DNA from: Myrmaecium sp. VS I D KN 1
Lineage: Eukaryota; Ascomycota; Dothideomycetes; Valsariales; Valsariaceae
Reading direction: 5' to 3'
Length of the DNA: 64,000 bases
Assembly (NCBI GenBank): GCA_019775845.1
Contig: JADQAV010000018.1
Coordinates: 1,061,044-1,125,043 of the forward strand
Within the stretch, counting starts at the first letter, position 1. Each line of letters starts with the position of its first letter. Below, in pieces: positions 46,553 through 58,752 of the stretch. The notes under the pieces were generated by a model. The model searched no databases. It was not told the DNA's origin and saw nothing but the letters and a program-made list of their open reading frames with translations. The translations under genes were made by a program, and so were the position numbers.

Positions 46553-49204
46553 TGCCAATACCAATGCTAATGCCGATGCCATGCTGAAGTATGGCCCGGT
46601 TCAGGATTCACCAATCACCGCGTCGGCAACACCAACGACCAGCACGCTCCCGATCCCGGCCACAGGGCCTTAAAAGCTCAGCTGGGGCCTCGATGCGGAT
46701 AAGGCTGGAGACACAATCGGTAACTCGGGCCAGCTGTGAACCGACCGAGCTTGCAACGAGGTTGGAGCAGACGTCCAGTCCAGCCGGATGCGGAGGATTG
46801 CTGCTCTTGCTGCTCCCGAAGTAGGAAAACGGCAGAGAAGAGGAATCGTGGCTCGGAGGAGCAGCAGATCCTTGACGGTGGACGGTTGATGGTGGCAGTG
46901 GTGGGTGTTGGGTGGATGGTCGGCGGTGGGCGGTGGAGAATATGGAGGGTGGTGGGTGGATGGGCAGGGCAAGGCAGAGCAAGGCGGGGATGATGCCTAG
47001 CAGGGACAGGGGGGAGCAAGTGGGCTCCAGCTGTGAGGGATGGCGAACCTCGGGCGATGCTTGATTGTTGTGGGCTGGCTGCCAGCGCTGCTATTTTTGG
47101 CCCGGCGAACCTTTTTCAAACCGCAACTGCTGGTCCCCTCCTCCTCCCGCCGACTTTGCGCCTATGCCTTATGCCTAGAGGTATGCCGACGGCCGCACTT
47201 CACCACGCCGGGAGAGGTGCTTACATACCAGACTGTCATCAACATTCACGCCTTCATAAGGTGCCAGGAGTGCCATCTAGATCTATCCATACATGCCAAA
47301 CCAAGTCACCATGACTACCTACTTATTCCTACTGCTACCCTACAGTCCAAGGCCCTTGCAGCCGGCCATGCCACCGACAACGGCCGTAAGTAAGCTGAGA
47401 AGTGGTAGCAGCAGCAGCATGGGTTGTTACCATCACCGTTGCAGTCCCCCCCAGAGATGGATCCCACGCCTCAACCATGACCGTCTCACGCAGCATCAGC
47501 TGCATATTCTCCCCTTCGCTTCGCCGTCCGCCAAGCCCCCTGGGTAAAACAACGATAGATGACACCCGCTCCACTTGGAGGCCTCCGTTCGGCTCTCAGC
47601 ACTCGTGGCGCGCAGCGCGCTGCAGCCTCCGCTAACTGCAAACACTAGCCCGCACCCCAAGCCAGAGAGGGAGGGGCAGGTCTAACGGGGGCCTTCGGTT
47701 CGGCGGTCATCAGGCAGGGCACAGAGGAGCAGCAAGAGAAAAAAAAAATAAAGGACTGAACGGCCGGCCGGCGATCAGCGGGAGACCCGCGCCAACGGAA
47801 GGAAGGGGCAAACCGGATCTTTTGCTCGCTGCGGATGGGGTGAGAGTCATTGTCATTACCACATCATGGTCACTGGCACCAGTTCGTTTACTCTGCTACA
47901 ATGAATGCTCCACTCTCTTCGACCTTCCGAGCTTTTCTCATGCTCGCGCCAAAATCCTGCCCTGCGCTCGTGCAACCTCTCTTTTTCCCCTCTCGGCAAA
48001 AGAAAGGAACGATGCATTCTCAGGTCGGCCCAGGCGAAGAGCGTGTCTGAGATCGGCCGGCCAGCACGCATGCGGTAACCGTAAGGCTGAAACCCAAAAA
48101 ACAACCTTATGACGCTCGCTGGTGCTCGTCCGCTCGCGTGGGGCGCCCGGATGGAAAAGTTGCGCGGGGCACACCATCACACTCCCCGACCCCTCTCTCT
48201 CCACCACATAGCCAATCCAATCACGATCGTCCAGAAGAAAGCAATGTAGCAGTGCATCCTCGCAGTGCGATTTTCTGGTGATCGATTTGATCGGTTTGAT
48301 TGGTCACGGGGTGAAGTAATAGAATTTCACCTTGCTGGCGTCTTCTTCCCCAGGCTTCCCGCGGATCGCCAGGAAAACAGAAGACAAGGAAGAAAAAAGG
48401 AAAAAGAAAACACGAGACAGAATGCCGATGATTGAAGTCTACTGAAGCCTGCCGCAGGCAAGGTCACACACACACATCGATCAAATCTGCGCGGAACGAC
48501 AGGGCACAATGAGCAAAAATGCGAAAAAAAGAAAGAGAAAGAAAAACCCAGGTATGTACACAGCCCGCATGCAGTGAAGAAGAAACGCCACGGGAAGAGC
48601 GAGCAGAAGAAAGAAAGAAAATGGACGCACCACGCGATGTGGTTGCCCGACGCCTCTAGGCTACTACTCTTACCTACAACTTATACACAACATCACGTTA
48701 TCAAAAACAATCTATGTACAGTACTAGTCATCTCAAAACCTGAGGCACCGAGCCGTCGGTCGTAGCTCCGGTGCGTGCGTACGGCCGGGACGCGGATACC
48801 TAGACGACGGAGAGAGTCTGAGTATTGTCCCGCAAGCGCAATCGAGATGTTTAGCTTTCCCGCCACTGGCCCGCCTCTCATGTAGTAGTTGCCGAAGCAT
48901 ACATTCTTCACCGGGTGCGCTGTCTGGTTGATTCTTTCCTTGCCAAATACGTACCCGCATAATGCCAACCGAGGACGCGGGGAGGCGAGACGGAAAGCAA
49001 AGATAAAAAAAACTTGAGCATGAGAGCCCGCACTTCCACAAACGAAAGGCGTTCCCTCCGTTTTCCGCAACGGCAGAACAGGTTTTCAAGTACCTATCCG
49101 TACCTCTGTCAAGATAGGTAACTACATCCTTGACGACATGAGTGAGTGAGGGCCCTGAGGTGGTGGTGGGTCTAAAAATAGATATTTAGACGACCGGCAA
49201 CAAC

Positions 49205-49230
49205 CGAACGAACGAACGAACGAACGAACG
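49205..49230. repeat. (CGAA)6 microsatellite
   Basis: 6.5 perfect units of CGAA in the gene-free stretch. Confidence 0.95.
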
Positions 49231-50585
49231 ATTTTATACCTAAGTACCTCGGTTGGTTTCAGGGAAGATGTAAAGACGTCAAGTCAGCCGGCTCGCTAGC
49301 TTGATGGCTACCTAGCTCGCTATGTGGCTCTTCTCCTCTGGTAGAGGAGGGGATGAGGGCTGCTGGTTTTTGTCGTTCTCTCGGCCGGAGTTGGCTGGGT
49401 TGGTTGTGAGAGTGAGGGGAAAGTCAATAATAAGTAGCAAAGACCGGCAGAAGCATATTGAGAGGAGAAGAAAATGAGGGAGAAGGGAGGGCCAGTCACA
49501 GGATAGTATAGCACTGTGCTATACAGAAGCACATACAAGTGCCATAATCTGATTAATTCGAGGTAGTAAAAGAGGAAGAAGAAAACAACAGAAAAAAAAG
49601 CACACAAGCTCTGCATATATAGAATAGTAGTAGTAAAAAGAAGAAGAAAAGAAGACGTCTATATATCCTATATACTGAACATAAAAGAAAGACATACGTA
49701 TATATATGAGTAAAAGAAAAGAATAAATGCTAGAAATGCCCCCGTCGCACGCACATACGTGATCACTTTCCGTGCCTGTTCCTCAGCTTCAGCTTCCACA
49801 TCCCAGCAGCAGCAAACAGAAAACAGCAGAAAGAAAAAAGAAGAAAAAAGAAGATGCTCGCTCGCCACTCCACGCAAAGAAGAAGTAAATGGCAAAGAAA
49901 AAGAAAAAAGAAAACCAGCCGCATCACCGCCATAGACCTCCCTCCCTCGCATCCCACGCTCCACCCATCCGTCATCCATCATCCATCGTCATCCATTCCA
50001 CCGAACCAAAAAAAACCAAGAGTGAAAGTAATAAGGGAGGAACAGAGAAGAAAAAAAAATAAAGAACCAAAAACCAACTGCTACACACATAGAACCCCCA
50101 CCTATATAAAACTTTTTTCCCTTTCTTCCCCCGCTCCCCCACAAACCCTCCACTTAGCATCCACCTTCTTCCTCTTCACCGCCCGAAAGAGCAAAAGAAA
50201 AAAAATCGTAAACCTCATAATCGAAAAAAGGAGGAATGATAAATAAAAGAAAATGCACGCACGCACATACACACGCAAGGCGAAGGCTACTCCCTCGCCC
50301 TTTTCCCTTCCCTTCACTCCTTCAGCCTCTGATACTGTTCCTCAGCAAACGTATCGTCCCCTCCACGATCCAAACGGCGGAAAAGCGAATACCAACGGAA
50401 GCACGGAGTAAAGAAGCGAGACGAGACGGGGTGAAGAACGAGGGAGGTGATGTTATCACCCCTTTGTGATGCCACCGCTTAATCCCGCGCGCTGAGAGGC
50501 AGGGAGAGGTGGAGAGAGAGAATTTCGGGGGTCGGTGGAGCGAGGAGGGGTGAACCGGCAACCGTGACAAGAAGGATGGTCATGA

Positions 50586-53500
50586 TCACAGGTTGGCAAT
50601 CTGACGAAGCGCCTGCTGCTTGTCGGCCGGCAAGTTCGCCTGGAGGAAGGCATCGAAGTTGGGGATGATGTTCTTGTATTGTAGCAGCACCTGCAGCGGG
50701 AAAGATTTGAGGTTAGCATTGGCTCATAACAGCAATCATCACGTAGAGAGGGAAAGGTTGGAGGGGAGGAGGGGATGAGCAATAAGCATGGGGACCTGCA
50801 AGTGAACTCACCTGTCGGAAGGATTCCTGCCACTCGGCACCGGCCGGGTTCGTCGGGGACAAGAACGCGGGATCCGCGCTGGCCAGCTCGACGAAGAACT
50901 CCACCAGACACGACTCCATCGCCTGCGGGTTCCGGAGGACGATGTTGTTGAACCCTTCCAGCGCGTGACCCTTCTCGTCCGTCCAGTTGACGTTGCGGAT
51001 CGCCCGGACGAAGGGCGGCGCGAACGTGGCCAGATGCGGCGCCAGCGCTTCCGAGCAGCCGATCCCGAGCCGGCCGAGCGCGATCGCAGCGTTCTCCGTG
51101 AGCGACTGGGGCACCTTGCCGTTGAAGAGGATGGTCGCGATCTTCTGCAGAAGCTCGCCCACGTACGGTGCCATGTCCGCCCCTTGACGCATGGCGATCT
51201 CGCCGACGGACCAACAGGCGTTGTTGACCACGGAGTAGCCGGTTTCGAGGGCGTCGGGAGAGACGGAGCTGAGATCCAACTGCTTGATGAGGATCCCGAG
51301 CAGACCAGGCAGGAAAGGTTGGAGTTGCGGGAAGACATAGATGGCGCAGTCGCCGAGCAGCGCGTAGGCAGATTGTCTCACATCGTTGTTCTCATCTTCC
51401 ATACAGAACGCCATCAACTCGAAGAGGTTCGGTTGGGAATTGGCCACCAAGGCGGTACTCTTCTCTTCATCGAGGGATTGGATGATCGCGCTGAGCAGAT
51501 CCAGACTGGTGACCAAGAAATCCTTCTCCGGCTCATCGACGCCAGGTGTTGTCGCAGCAACGAAATTCTGCTCGAGATTCTCATGGATGATCTTGATGCA
51601 CCTTCCGAACACCTGCGGCGCAAACGGCGCGAAGGCGTCCGTCAAGGCTCCTGCCACGTAGGACAAGCATTCCAGGAGAGGGAACATCTCTCGCGAGGTG
51701 TCTGCGACCTTATTCCAGCGCGAGATCAAGGCCGGCATCAGCAGATCCACCAGTTCCGGTTCTGCCAAAGCCGGACCGACGTGTTCGGCCAGCGTCTGGA
51801 CGCAGTCGTAGAGGATGAACATGTTACGGTCCTTGTACCTGGCGAAGCACTCGACGAACTGGCGCACGATGACCGGACAATAGTCCTTCAGCTGCTGGCT
51901 CGCCTTCTCCTCGAGGTTGGCGAACGCGGACGCTGCAGCTTCCTGGACCCGCTTGTTTCCGTCGAGCATCCGTTGAAGGATCCCGTCCATGACCGGGACG
52001 AAGTACTTCTGTTTGCCCTCATCGTCAAGGTTGGCGGCCCAGCCAGAATAGCGCCCCAAGGACCAGCAAGTGATTTGACGCACGACCGGCTCCGAATCGG
52101 ACAGCAGCGTGATGAGGTAGTTTGTGAGTTCGGGCAGGTGAGGCTCGACGGCCTCCATACAACCGTCAGCGATGGCACCCAACGCCAGAACGGCCGCCTC
52201 GCGATTGGGCCACTGCGCGTGCACGAGGTTCTCCTTTAAGTACGGAAGGGTAACCTCGAACACCGGACCATGGAAGACGGATGCCAACACATCCAAGGCG
52301 GCAGCCGAGCATTTGCGCAGATTCCACTGATCCTCCGGATCGCAGTCATCGTCATCATCATCGTCAAACTCCTCAATCTCGCCTTCACTCAGCTCATCAT
52401 CATCGACCGACGCTGCCTTGACGGCGCCGTTCGCGTCCGTTTCAGTGACCTCTCCGTTGCTGGCCTTAGTCAGACGAAGCGTGTTGGTGGTAGCGAAAAC
52501 GGGCTTGATATCCTGTTCCCGATCCTCTTGCTCGGCATCTTCCTTTTCCGATTCCAGTCTCAGCACATCATCCTCCGAATAGATCATGCTCTCCAGCAAC
52601 ACCGGAACGATCTTCGGGAGGTACGGGCCGAGCCCCTGACGAAGGTTGTCGTCCTCGCCGACACATAGCCAGAACTCCGCGGCGTCGAGGGCAAGCTCAT
52701 CGTCGTCGGTGGTCTGCTGCTGCGCGATCATATAGTCGACCAGACCACCCATGTGAGGGGCGATCCGCTCCGGGCTGATGTCGGCGATGTGGATGAACGC
52801 CCGGCAGAGCTGTTTCCGCACGTCTTCGCTGGGATCGTTGGCTAGTTGGAAAAGCTGGACGAGGATGGTATCGAGGTTTGACATGACCGCCTGCGGCTTG
52901 TCCGGAATGAATGCGTTGATACAGGCAACGGCGTTGGCGCGAACCTTGGCCAGGGGGCTGGTCGTCAACTCCAGAATCTTCGGCAGGATGAAGTCGAGCG
53001 GTCGTTGGCCCTGGTATTGCTTGTCAAGCGCGCGCTTGTTGTCCTCGCAAATCTTGAACAAAGCCCCCATGGCGCCGTCCTGGACGCCCGGCGACACATC
53101 GCCACTGGCGTTGCCGGCGAGCGTGATCAAGTCCGACAGGATCTGCGGCCAAGCCATGATGCCCCCTTGTCGCACCAGCTCCGTGATGACATTGCCAGTA
53201 TAGTTCCGGATCTGAGGACTGGGGTCCTGAAGACCGACGAGCACGATCGAGCGGAGGTAATCCTTGCTGGCATCCGGGATCTGCTTGTAACCCGTCTTGA
53301 TGTGGTTCTTCAGGAGGATGGCCGCGGCGCATCTTGCGGAGTGATAGCCGTCTTCCGTCAGGTTCAGTCCCGGAGGCACCTGGTTGTTCGAAAGCACGTA
53401 GGCCAGATAGTTGTTGATGTCCGGAGAAGATTTTGCATGCTTGAGCATCTAGACGACCGGGAAGAAGCAGGTCAGTAACCGGAGTGTGGCTCAAGCAACG

Positions 53501-53634
53501 CCGCTGCCGCGAACTTGAAGGGTGGTACTGACGTTCTCGGCATTCCTCTGCAGGTTCTTGTCATGGCCGCTCAGGGAGTCTCTGAGGTACTGCGTGAGCT
53601 GGGCCAGCGGTTCCTCTTGCGGCTGCCAGGTCAT
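50586..53634 (-). CDS. kap104: Transportin / importin beta-2 (Kap104), 947 aa
   Basis: Exons 53634-53533, 53448-50812 and 50690-50586 give 947 residues. This is the nuclear import receptor for PY-NLS cargos such as hnRNP-type RNA-binding proteins, shuttling through the nuclear pore and releasing cargo on Ran-GTP. The N-terminus MTWQPQEEPLAQLTQYLRDSL is diagnostic. HEAT repeats run through the whole length. The acidic loop within HEAT repeat 8 (about 382-408, EGEIEEFDDDDDDDCDPEDQW) is the known Ran-coupled release loop of transportins. The C-terminal exon (VLLQYKNIIPNFDAFLQANL) matches the family end. Length is as expected. Confidence 0.97.
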
Positions 53635-54035
53635 GGTGAAGGACGGTGATGGAAGAGGCGCGAGCGAGTGATTATTCGGAGGAGGTGAGGTATATCAATA
53701 GAGCTAGGGAAGCGCGCAGCGCAGCGGGCTGGTAACGGAGTGGAGAGGGGAGCGTAGCGGTATAGCGGGTGGTGTCTCTTTTGCGGGACTGCGGACGGAG
53801 GGAAAAGACGTTAGCAACAGGCCCATCACCGATATCCCACGGAAAAGCCTCGAAAATTTTGAGAGTGACGAGGACGAGCGTGGGTGGATCGCATACCTCT
53901 CAGTCCAAACGAGGTACTAATACAAGACCATCGCTCCTCGAGCAGGAGGGTGTGCGTAGTTCTGTCCGGAATTCGTTGCTTGATTGTCTGGTGTTTTTTT
54001 GTTTCGAGTCGGTTTGCCGAAGCGGTGGAGGAGGT

Positions 54036-54054
54036 TCTCTCTCTCTCTCTCTCT
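54036..54054. repeat. (CT)n microsatellite
   Basis: Nine or more CT units, about 400 bp upstream of the transportin start. Confidence 0.9.
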
Positions 54055-54228
54055 AGGGGCGGTGGGGCGGGGCGGATAGGTGCAGCGACGGGGTGAGTGG
54101 GAGTTTTGGAGAGGCTCTGGTATGCCAGCGGGTACGAGCACGTTTGGCGGTGGGTGGGTTGGTGTGACAGCTGGTGGGCGGCGAGGGGAGGGTCGAGATA
54201 GGCGTTGGGCGGTGGTGGGAGAGAAAAG

Positions 54229-54252
54229 TTGCTTGCTTGCTTGCTTGCTTGC
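54229..54252. repeat. (TTGC)6 microsatellite
   Basis: Six perfect TTGC units in the transportin upstream region. Confidence 0.95.
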
Positions 54253-55079
54253 TTTTGGCGGAGTGGCCGAGTGACAGTCGGTGGCAGTGGCAGACGGAGA
54301 CGGCAGGGCAGGGCAGGCCAGCGCCGACGTGGGTTTTTTCCTAGGGAGCGACTCCGCCCAGCCAACCAGAGGAGCAAGCGCCTCTCATCATTATTCCCAT
54401 TCATACCATACGGTACCGTACAGAACAGACAAACATCTCCATCGAATATAATTTACAACCAGAAAGTCAGCCATTAGAGTCATTCATCCATCACGAATCA
54501 CTGCATTCTCTCATTCTTTTCCTCATCCCCGAAAGAAACAGCAATGCAAAGCAGCAGCTGCTGTGTCTCCGACGACCGCCCTTCCCCCCTCATCTGCTCT
54601 CCCCCGCATCCCCAGAATAGAACCCCCTATTCCTGTCACCGCCATCTCCTCCTCGTGCTTCCCCTCCCCCTCAAACACAAACAAAGACCCACGACGTCAT
54701 GCGCGTGTGTGGACGGGTGAACGGTGGGATCTTTTGCGTGCAGTGTGACCGATCTGGCCGGTCGTCAACAACAACGTTCACATCACCGGCATCACACATG
54801 TAAAGAGCAGGGAAAGAGAAGAAATGAAAGAAATGAAAGAAGAAATGGCAGGGTATCCGCATGATACTGTACACGAGTCCCATGACAAGACAGGACATTT
54901 CCGTTGTTGAAAGAGGGCAAAAGAAAAAAAAAGCAAACATCACGATCATATTTACAAGAAAAAAAAAACAATCCCGCAGAATTGCTTCCCTCTCTTTTTT
55001 CTCCTCCTCTCAGATTCCTCTCCCTCTTCACATCCTCTTTCTACTGATCGACCAACATCCCATCTTTTCACCAACCCCC

Positions 55080-56965
55080 TCACAAAACATACCGAAAATA
55101 CCGATTCTCCCGATCGGTCAGATCCTGAAACGCAAGGCGATCCCGCTCCGCCTCATCGACCGGCCCGGCGCTGTCCCGCTTCCGGTTCTCCCGCAGGAGG
55201 AGAACGTACAGGGCCGTGGCGGAGGCGATGGTGATGCAGTAGCTATGGGGGACTTCCTTTCAGCACTCCTTTCTTCTTATTCTCCGTTCGGTCGTTTGGG
55301 GGTTGAGAATGATGCGATGATAAACAAGGGGGAGGAAGAGGAGACTCACCAGATAATCAGACCCTTCCACAGCATCGGGTAGTGCTGCGCGCGCGTCTCG
55401 CTCTTGATGAGCTGCGGGCCGACGATGTTGCCGACGCAGTACTAAATCCGGGACGTTTTTCTCAGCACTTCCGTTTCATCATGACAGTGAAAAGGGGGAA
55501 TGGGGTGAGGAGAAAGGAAGGTTCTCTACGTACCGCCACAAAGATACTCCCAGCCATAACGCTCTTCTTCGACGCCCCGGCCACGTTGCTCATCCCAATC
55601 ACGATGATTAGGCTGACGACAGCGCCGAAAGTGCCGGTGATGCTGTAGCCGACAACGGGCGCAGCCGGCTTGCTGTGGCCCCAGTCGGACCGCCAGATGA
55701 TAGCAAAGCCAGCGATGACGGGGAGGCAGTTGAGGATAAGGAGGAGAATGCGAACGTTCCGGAAGCGAAACGAGAGCCAGCCGCAGAGGAGGATGTCAAA
55801 CAGGCAGAGACCGCCAAGGGGGAACTGGAGCAGGATGGCCTCGAGCGAGCTGTAGCCAAAGGTGCTGACGATGAGCGGGCCGAAGCCGGAGACGGCGCCG
55901 TTGACGGTGTAAGCCGAAGCCATCATCACAAAGATCAGCCAGACCTTGACGTCCAGGAAGCCCTCCACGACCTGAGACCGCTTGATCTGCCGACACCGCA
56001 CGCCCGTCTGCGACCGCCGCAGCCGCTCCACCGCCACGAAGCGCTCCTCCTGCGTCAGAAACCAGGCGGACACGGGCGAGCTGGGCACGGCCAGGCACCA
56101 GCCGCCATAGAGCACGGTCAGGGCGCCGGCGAAGAGGTAGAGGTACTGCCAGCTCGCCAAACGGCCGGCGGTGACCTGGGCGAAGCCGTAGTTGAGCGCG
56201 CCGCCGACGATGGTGAAGAGACCCGTGGCGGAGAACCACCAGGACTGGCGCAGGGCCTGCTCCCGCTGGGTGTAGTACGCGGCCACGACGGCCATGAAGC
56301 CGGTCGGGACGACGGACTCGACGACGCCGAGCATGAAGCGCTGCGCGTACAGGCCCCGGTACGTCGTCACGGTCGCGGTCAGCATGCAGATGGCCCCCCA
56401 GAGCATCACGACTCCGCCTAGGATCCGGCCCAGGTTGAAGCGCTGCAGCGCGAAGCTCATCGGGTATAGACCCGCTAGCATGCCGAAGTAGAAGAGCGAG
56501 GTTGCCCAGCTGAGGCGGCTGGTGTTGGTCGTGGCTGGGGTGGTGGATGTGTCGACCACGGAGAGCTCTAGGTCGGTGGTCATGCCGAAGAGGACGGCGG
56601 AGCCCAGGATCGCCTTGATGGAGGAGGCATGTTAATACCTGGGATTTCTTTTCAAGATTTTTCTGTGTGTTGGTCGGATTGCACCTGAAGTTGCTTTACC
56701 TTGTCATAGTACACAAGACCATAGCCTTGCATGAGTCAGCCAATCGTCGAAAGAGCATGTGAATCACCACCACTAACATACCAACGACCATCATCGGCAT
56801 CAGAAACCAGTCAATCTTCCTGACCACTCTGGCCTCCACCGCCGCATCGTACTCGTGCGCGTGGTCACCCACCAAGGCCAGCGCTTCATCCTGCTCGCCC
56901 GACGGCGTAATCGCTTGTGCAGCAGCGGCATCCTTCTCCTCATCTGCTGTTCGCGCTGAAGGCAT
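55080..56965 (-). CDS. MFS transporter, anion:cation symporter (Dal5/Tna1-like), 514 aa
   Basis: Exons 56965-56782, 56725-56700 (26 nt), 56613-55534, 55441-55350 and 55242-55080 give 514 residues. The order VRKIDWFLMPMMVVGYGLVYYDKAILGSA marks TM1 of the ACS family, whose members move allantoate, nicotinate, pantothenate or similar anions with protons across the plasma membrane. QRFMLGVVESVVPTGF is the TM4 signature; GASKKSVMAGSIFVAYCVGNIVGPQL is the family's TM10-11 signature. The C-terminal tail is charged (ENRKRDSAGPVDEAERDR). Two introns use AAG acceptors, which are needed to keep frame and family sequence. Substrate is unknown. Confidence 0.91.
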
Positions 56966-58752
56966 TTTTAATGTTATAATCCGCGCCTATCACCAGAGGT
57001 TGGAGGATTAAGAGAAAAATATGAACAGAGGAAAAAGTCAAAAAGTCAAAACCATCCATTCGCAAGGAAAAAACGGCATCTTTTTAATTGAGAGGTTCGG
57101 CATCGAATGAGCAATAATAATAATTATCACCAACCAACGGGAAGGGACGGCCTAAATTTTTTTTACCTAGGGGTACTCTGGCCGTTCGTTCAGCCACTGG
57201 ACTAGGAAGTTAATTAGGTCGATCCGTGGGAGACGACCTAAGGATCCCTGTCGGTCTTGTCTGTCTGTTCTTCGAAAAACGTTGAGGGAAGACAATAGGA
57301 GTTGCTTCCGCCTCCGTGGGCAAGGGAAGGTGAAGAGATTCGAGATCGAAGGTCGAGCATTCCACAGGCATGAACAGCCCGCCAATCCCCCCAGCCCCTC
57401 AAGGCGAGCGAGAGAAGCAATCAGTGAATGAATCCCACCCCGCCATCCCCATCACAAGAGAGCTAATAGAAAAAAAAGTAAAAAGTAAAATACACCGAAA
57501 CCAAGCCTCGTCGTTGCCTTTGACTCTTCCCGAGCCCACACTCTCCCCTTCCCGGCCCCCCCATGCACGACACGCACGGGACGGGAAGAAAAATGACCCC
57601 AACAGGTCTGTGCACCGACCGTTCCTTGGCGTCTAGTTTTCCCCAAAGAAAAATTCCACGACCGCGTCCTCCTCCTCGAGCTCCTCGAGGGAACGTGATC
57701 ACCACCACCCACCACCATCCGCCGACCGACGGCGATGGAATGCGTTGAGGCGGGATAAGGAGAGGTATAGCAGCGAATATACAACACGCAAAGCTGCTCC
57801 CTTCTTCCTGAAACTCCTCTCCTTCTCGTTCATCCTTGAATGGTCGTGGGAGCTACACAAGCGGTTGACCTCTTCTCCTCATCATCCTGATCATCCTTCC
57901 TCTATGGAGGAAAGGGGATGTATAAAGAGGAAGGTCCTCAGAAAAGCAACTGAATCACGACCTCCTCGCGAAGAAAAAAGACAGGTAGCCATCCCCATCA
58001 ATCCCCCTCCCCTCCACCTCCCTCACCCAGATTACACCCACAACCAAACCCACAAGAAACGTCTCCCGCCTCGCTCGACCGAAACCCCCCCTCTTCCTCT
58101 ATGGGTCGGTCTTGAGCTGGATGCAAGTTTTTCCCCTCCTTAAAAAGGGACCACTTGTACGAGACAAGAACAAAAAACACAAAAACTCGACGGATCTTTG
58201 AGTACGGCGTTATACCCACTTCCTCGATGGGTTTTTCTTTTTGAGCCGTAATTAGGCGTCGAGACAATTCTTTTTTTTCTTGTGATTTTTTTGGTAGATA
58301 TTAGTGGATATATGATCTGAAGTTCTCTTTTTGATGTTTGTTAGGTCGTTCGGGGATGGGTGAATAGAGTGGTGAATTCTTCTTGAAGCCGCGGAGGAAT
58401 GAATATATGGATAATGATCTTCCTTTTTCTTCCCCTAAATAACAACTCCTGTTCACCCCTTTACAGCCCCTTCCCAAACTAATAGTAGAAAGAAAAAACC
58501 CAAAAACAAATGAATACACCTACATACCCCATGTTCCCCAAAAAGAAAACGCTCCAAGTAATCCCCCGCTATCCCAAAATTCCCAAACCAATTAACCCCT
58601 TAAAAAAATAGACGTCTGAAAGAAAGAATGAACAACTCCCCCATTCCCCAACGAAAAAAAGAAAAAAGAAATAAAAGAAAGACGAAAAAACAGAGAGAAA
58701 AAAAGGGGGGGGGGGGGGGGGGGGGGNNCAACCCCCCTTCCCATTTCCTCTC
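56966..58752. other. Intergenic with ambiguous G-tract
   Basis: 1.79 kb: promoter of the ACS transporter and 3' flank of the SSH4-like gene. It includes a 22-base G run with two undetermined bases (58705-58728). Frames over 57,370-58,270 are not gene-like. Confidence 0.55.
58705..58728. other. G22 homopolymer with two Ns (assembly ambiguity)
   Basis: 22 consecutive G preceded by an A run and followed by two N, then CAACCCCCC. The length is not trustworthy. It lies 25 bp after the SSH4-like stop codon. Confidence 0.9.

Larger units (their letters stand above)
45233..50585. other. 5.3 kb gene-free region
   Basis: No frame here has convincing protein character, start context and codon pattern together. 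It is upstream of the Upc2-like gene and downstream of transportin. The left 2.5 kb is GC-rich; 48,300-50,450 is purine-rich on the plus strand with many A runs. It holds a CATGC repeat at 46533-46552 and a CGAA repeat at 49205-49230. It could be a long promoter, contain non-coding RNAs, or be spacer. Confidence 0.55.
53635..55079. other. Intergenic with microsatellites
   Basis: 1.45 kb: transportin promoter on the left and 3' flank of the MFS gene on the right. It holds (CT)n at 54036-54054, (TTGC)6 at 54229-54252 and a 12-bp palindrome at 54409-54420. Two frames on the right are purine/pyrimidine shadows. No gene. Confidence 0.6.

Noticed and set aside
46608-47019. Overlapping Pro/His/Ser-rich minus-strand frames (100-124 aa)
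   Set aside because: All three frames of the same CCA/CAC-rich stretch are open, which points to base composition and not to a gene.
50965-52239. 424-aa plus-strand frame opposite transportin
   Set aside because: Antisense shadow of a clearly conserved importin gene.
54257-54290. tRNA A-box-like GAGTGGCCGAGTGAC
   Set aside because: Resembles the D-arm of tRNA-Ser/Leu, but no GGTTCGAA-type T-arm or acceptor stem follows at the right distance.
57370-58267. Several 60-130 aa frames between the ACS transporter and SSH4-like gene
   Set aside because: Low complexity, no start context, no splice signals, no family likeness.
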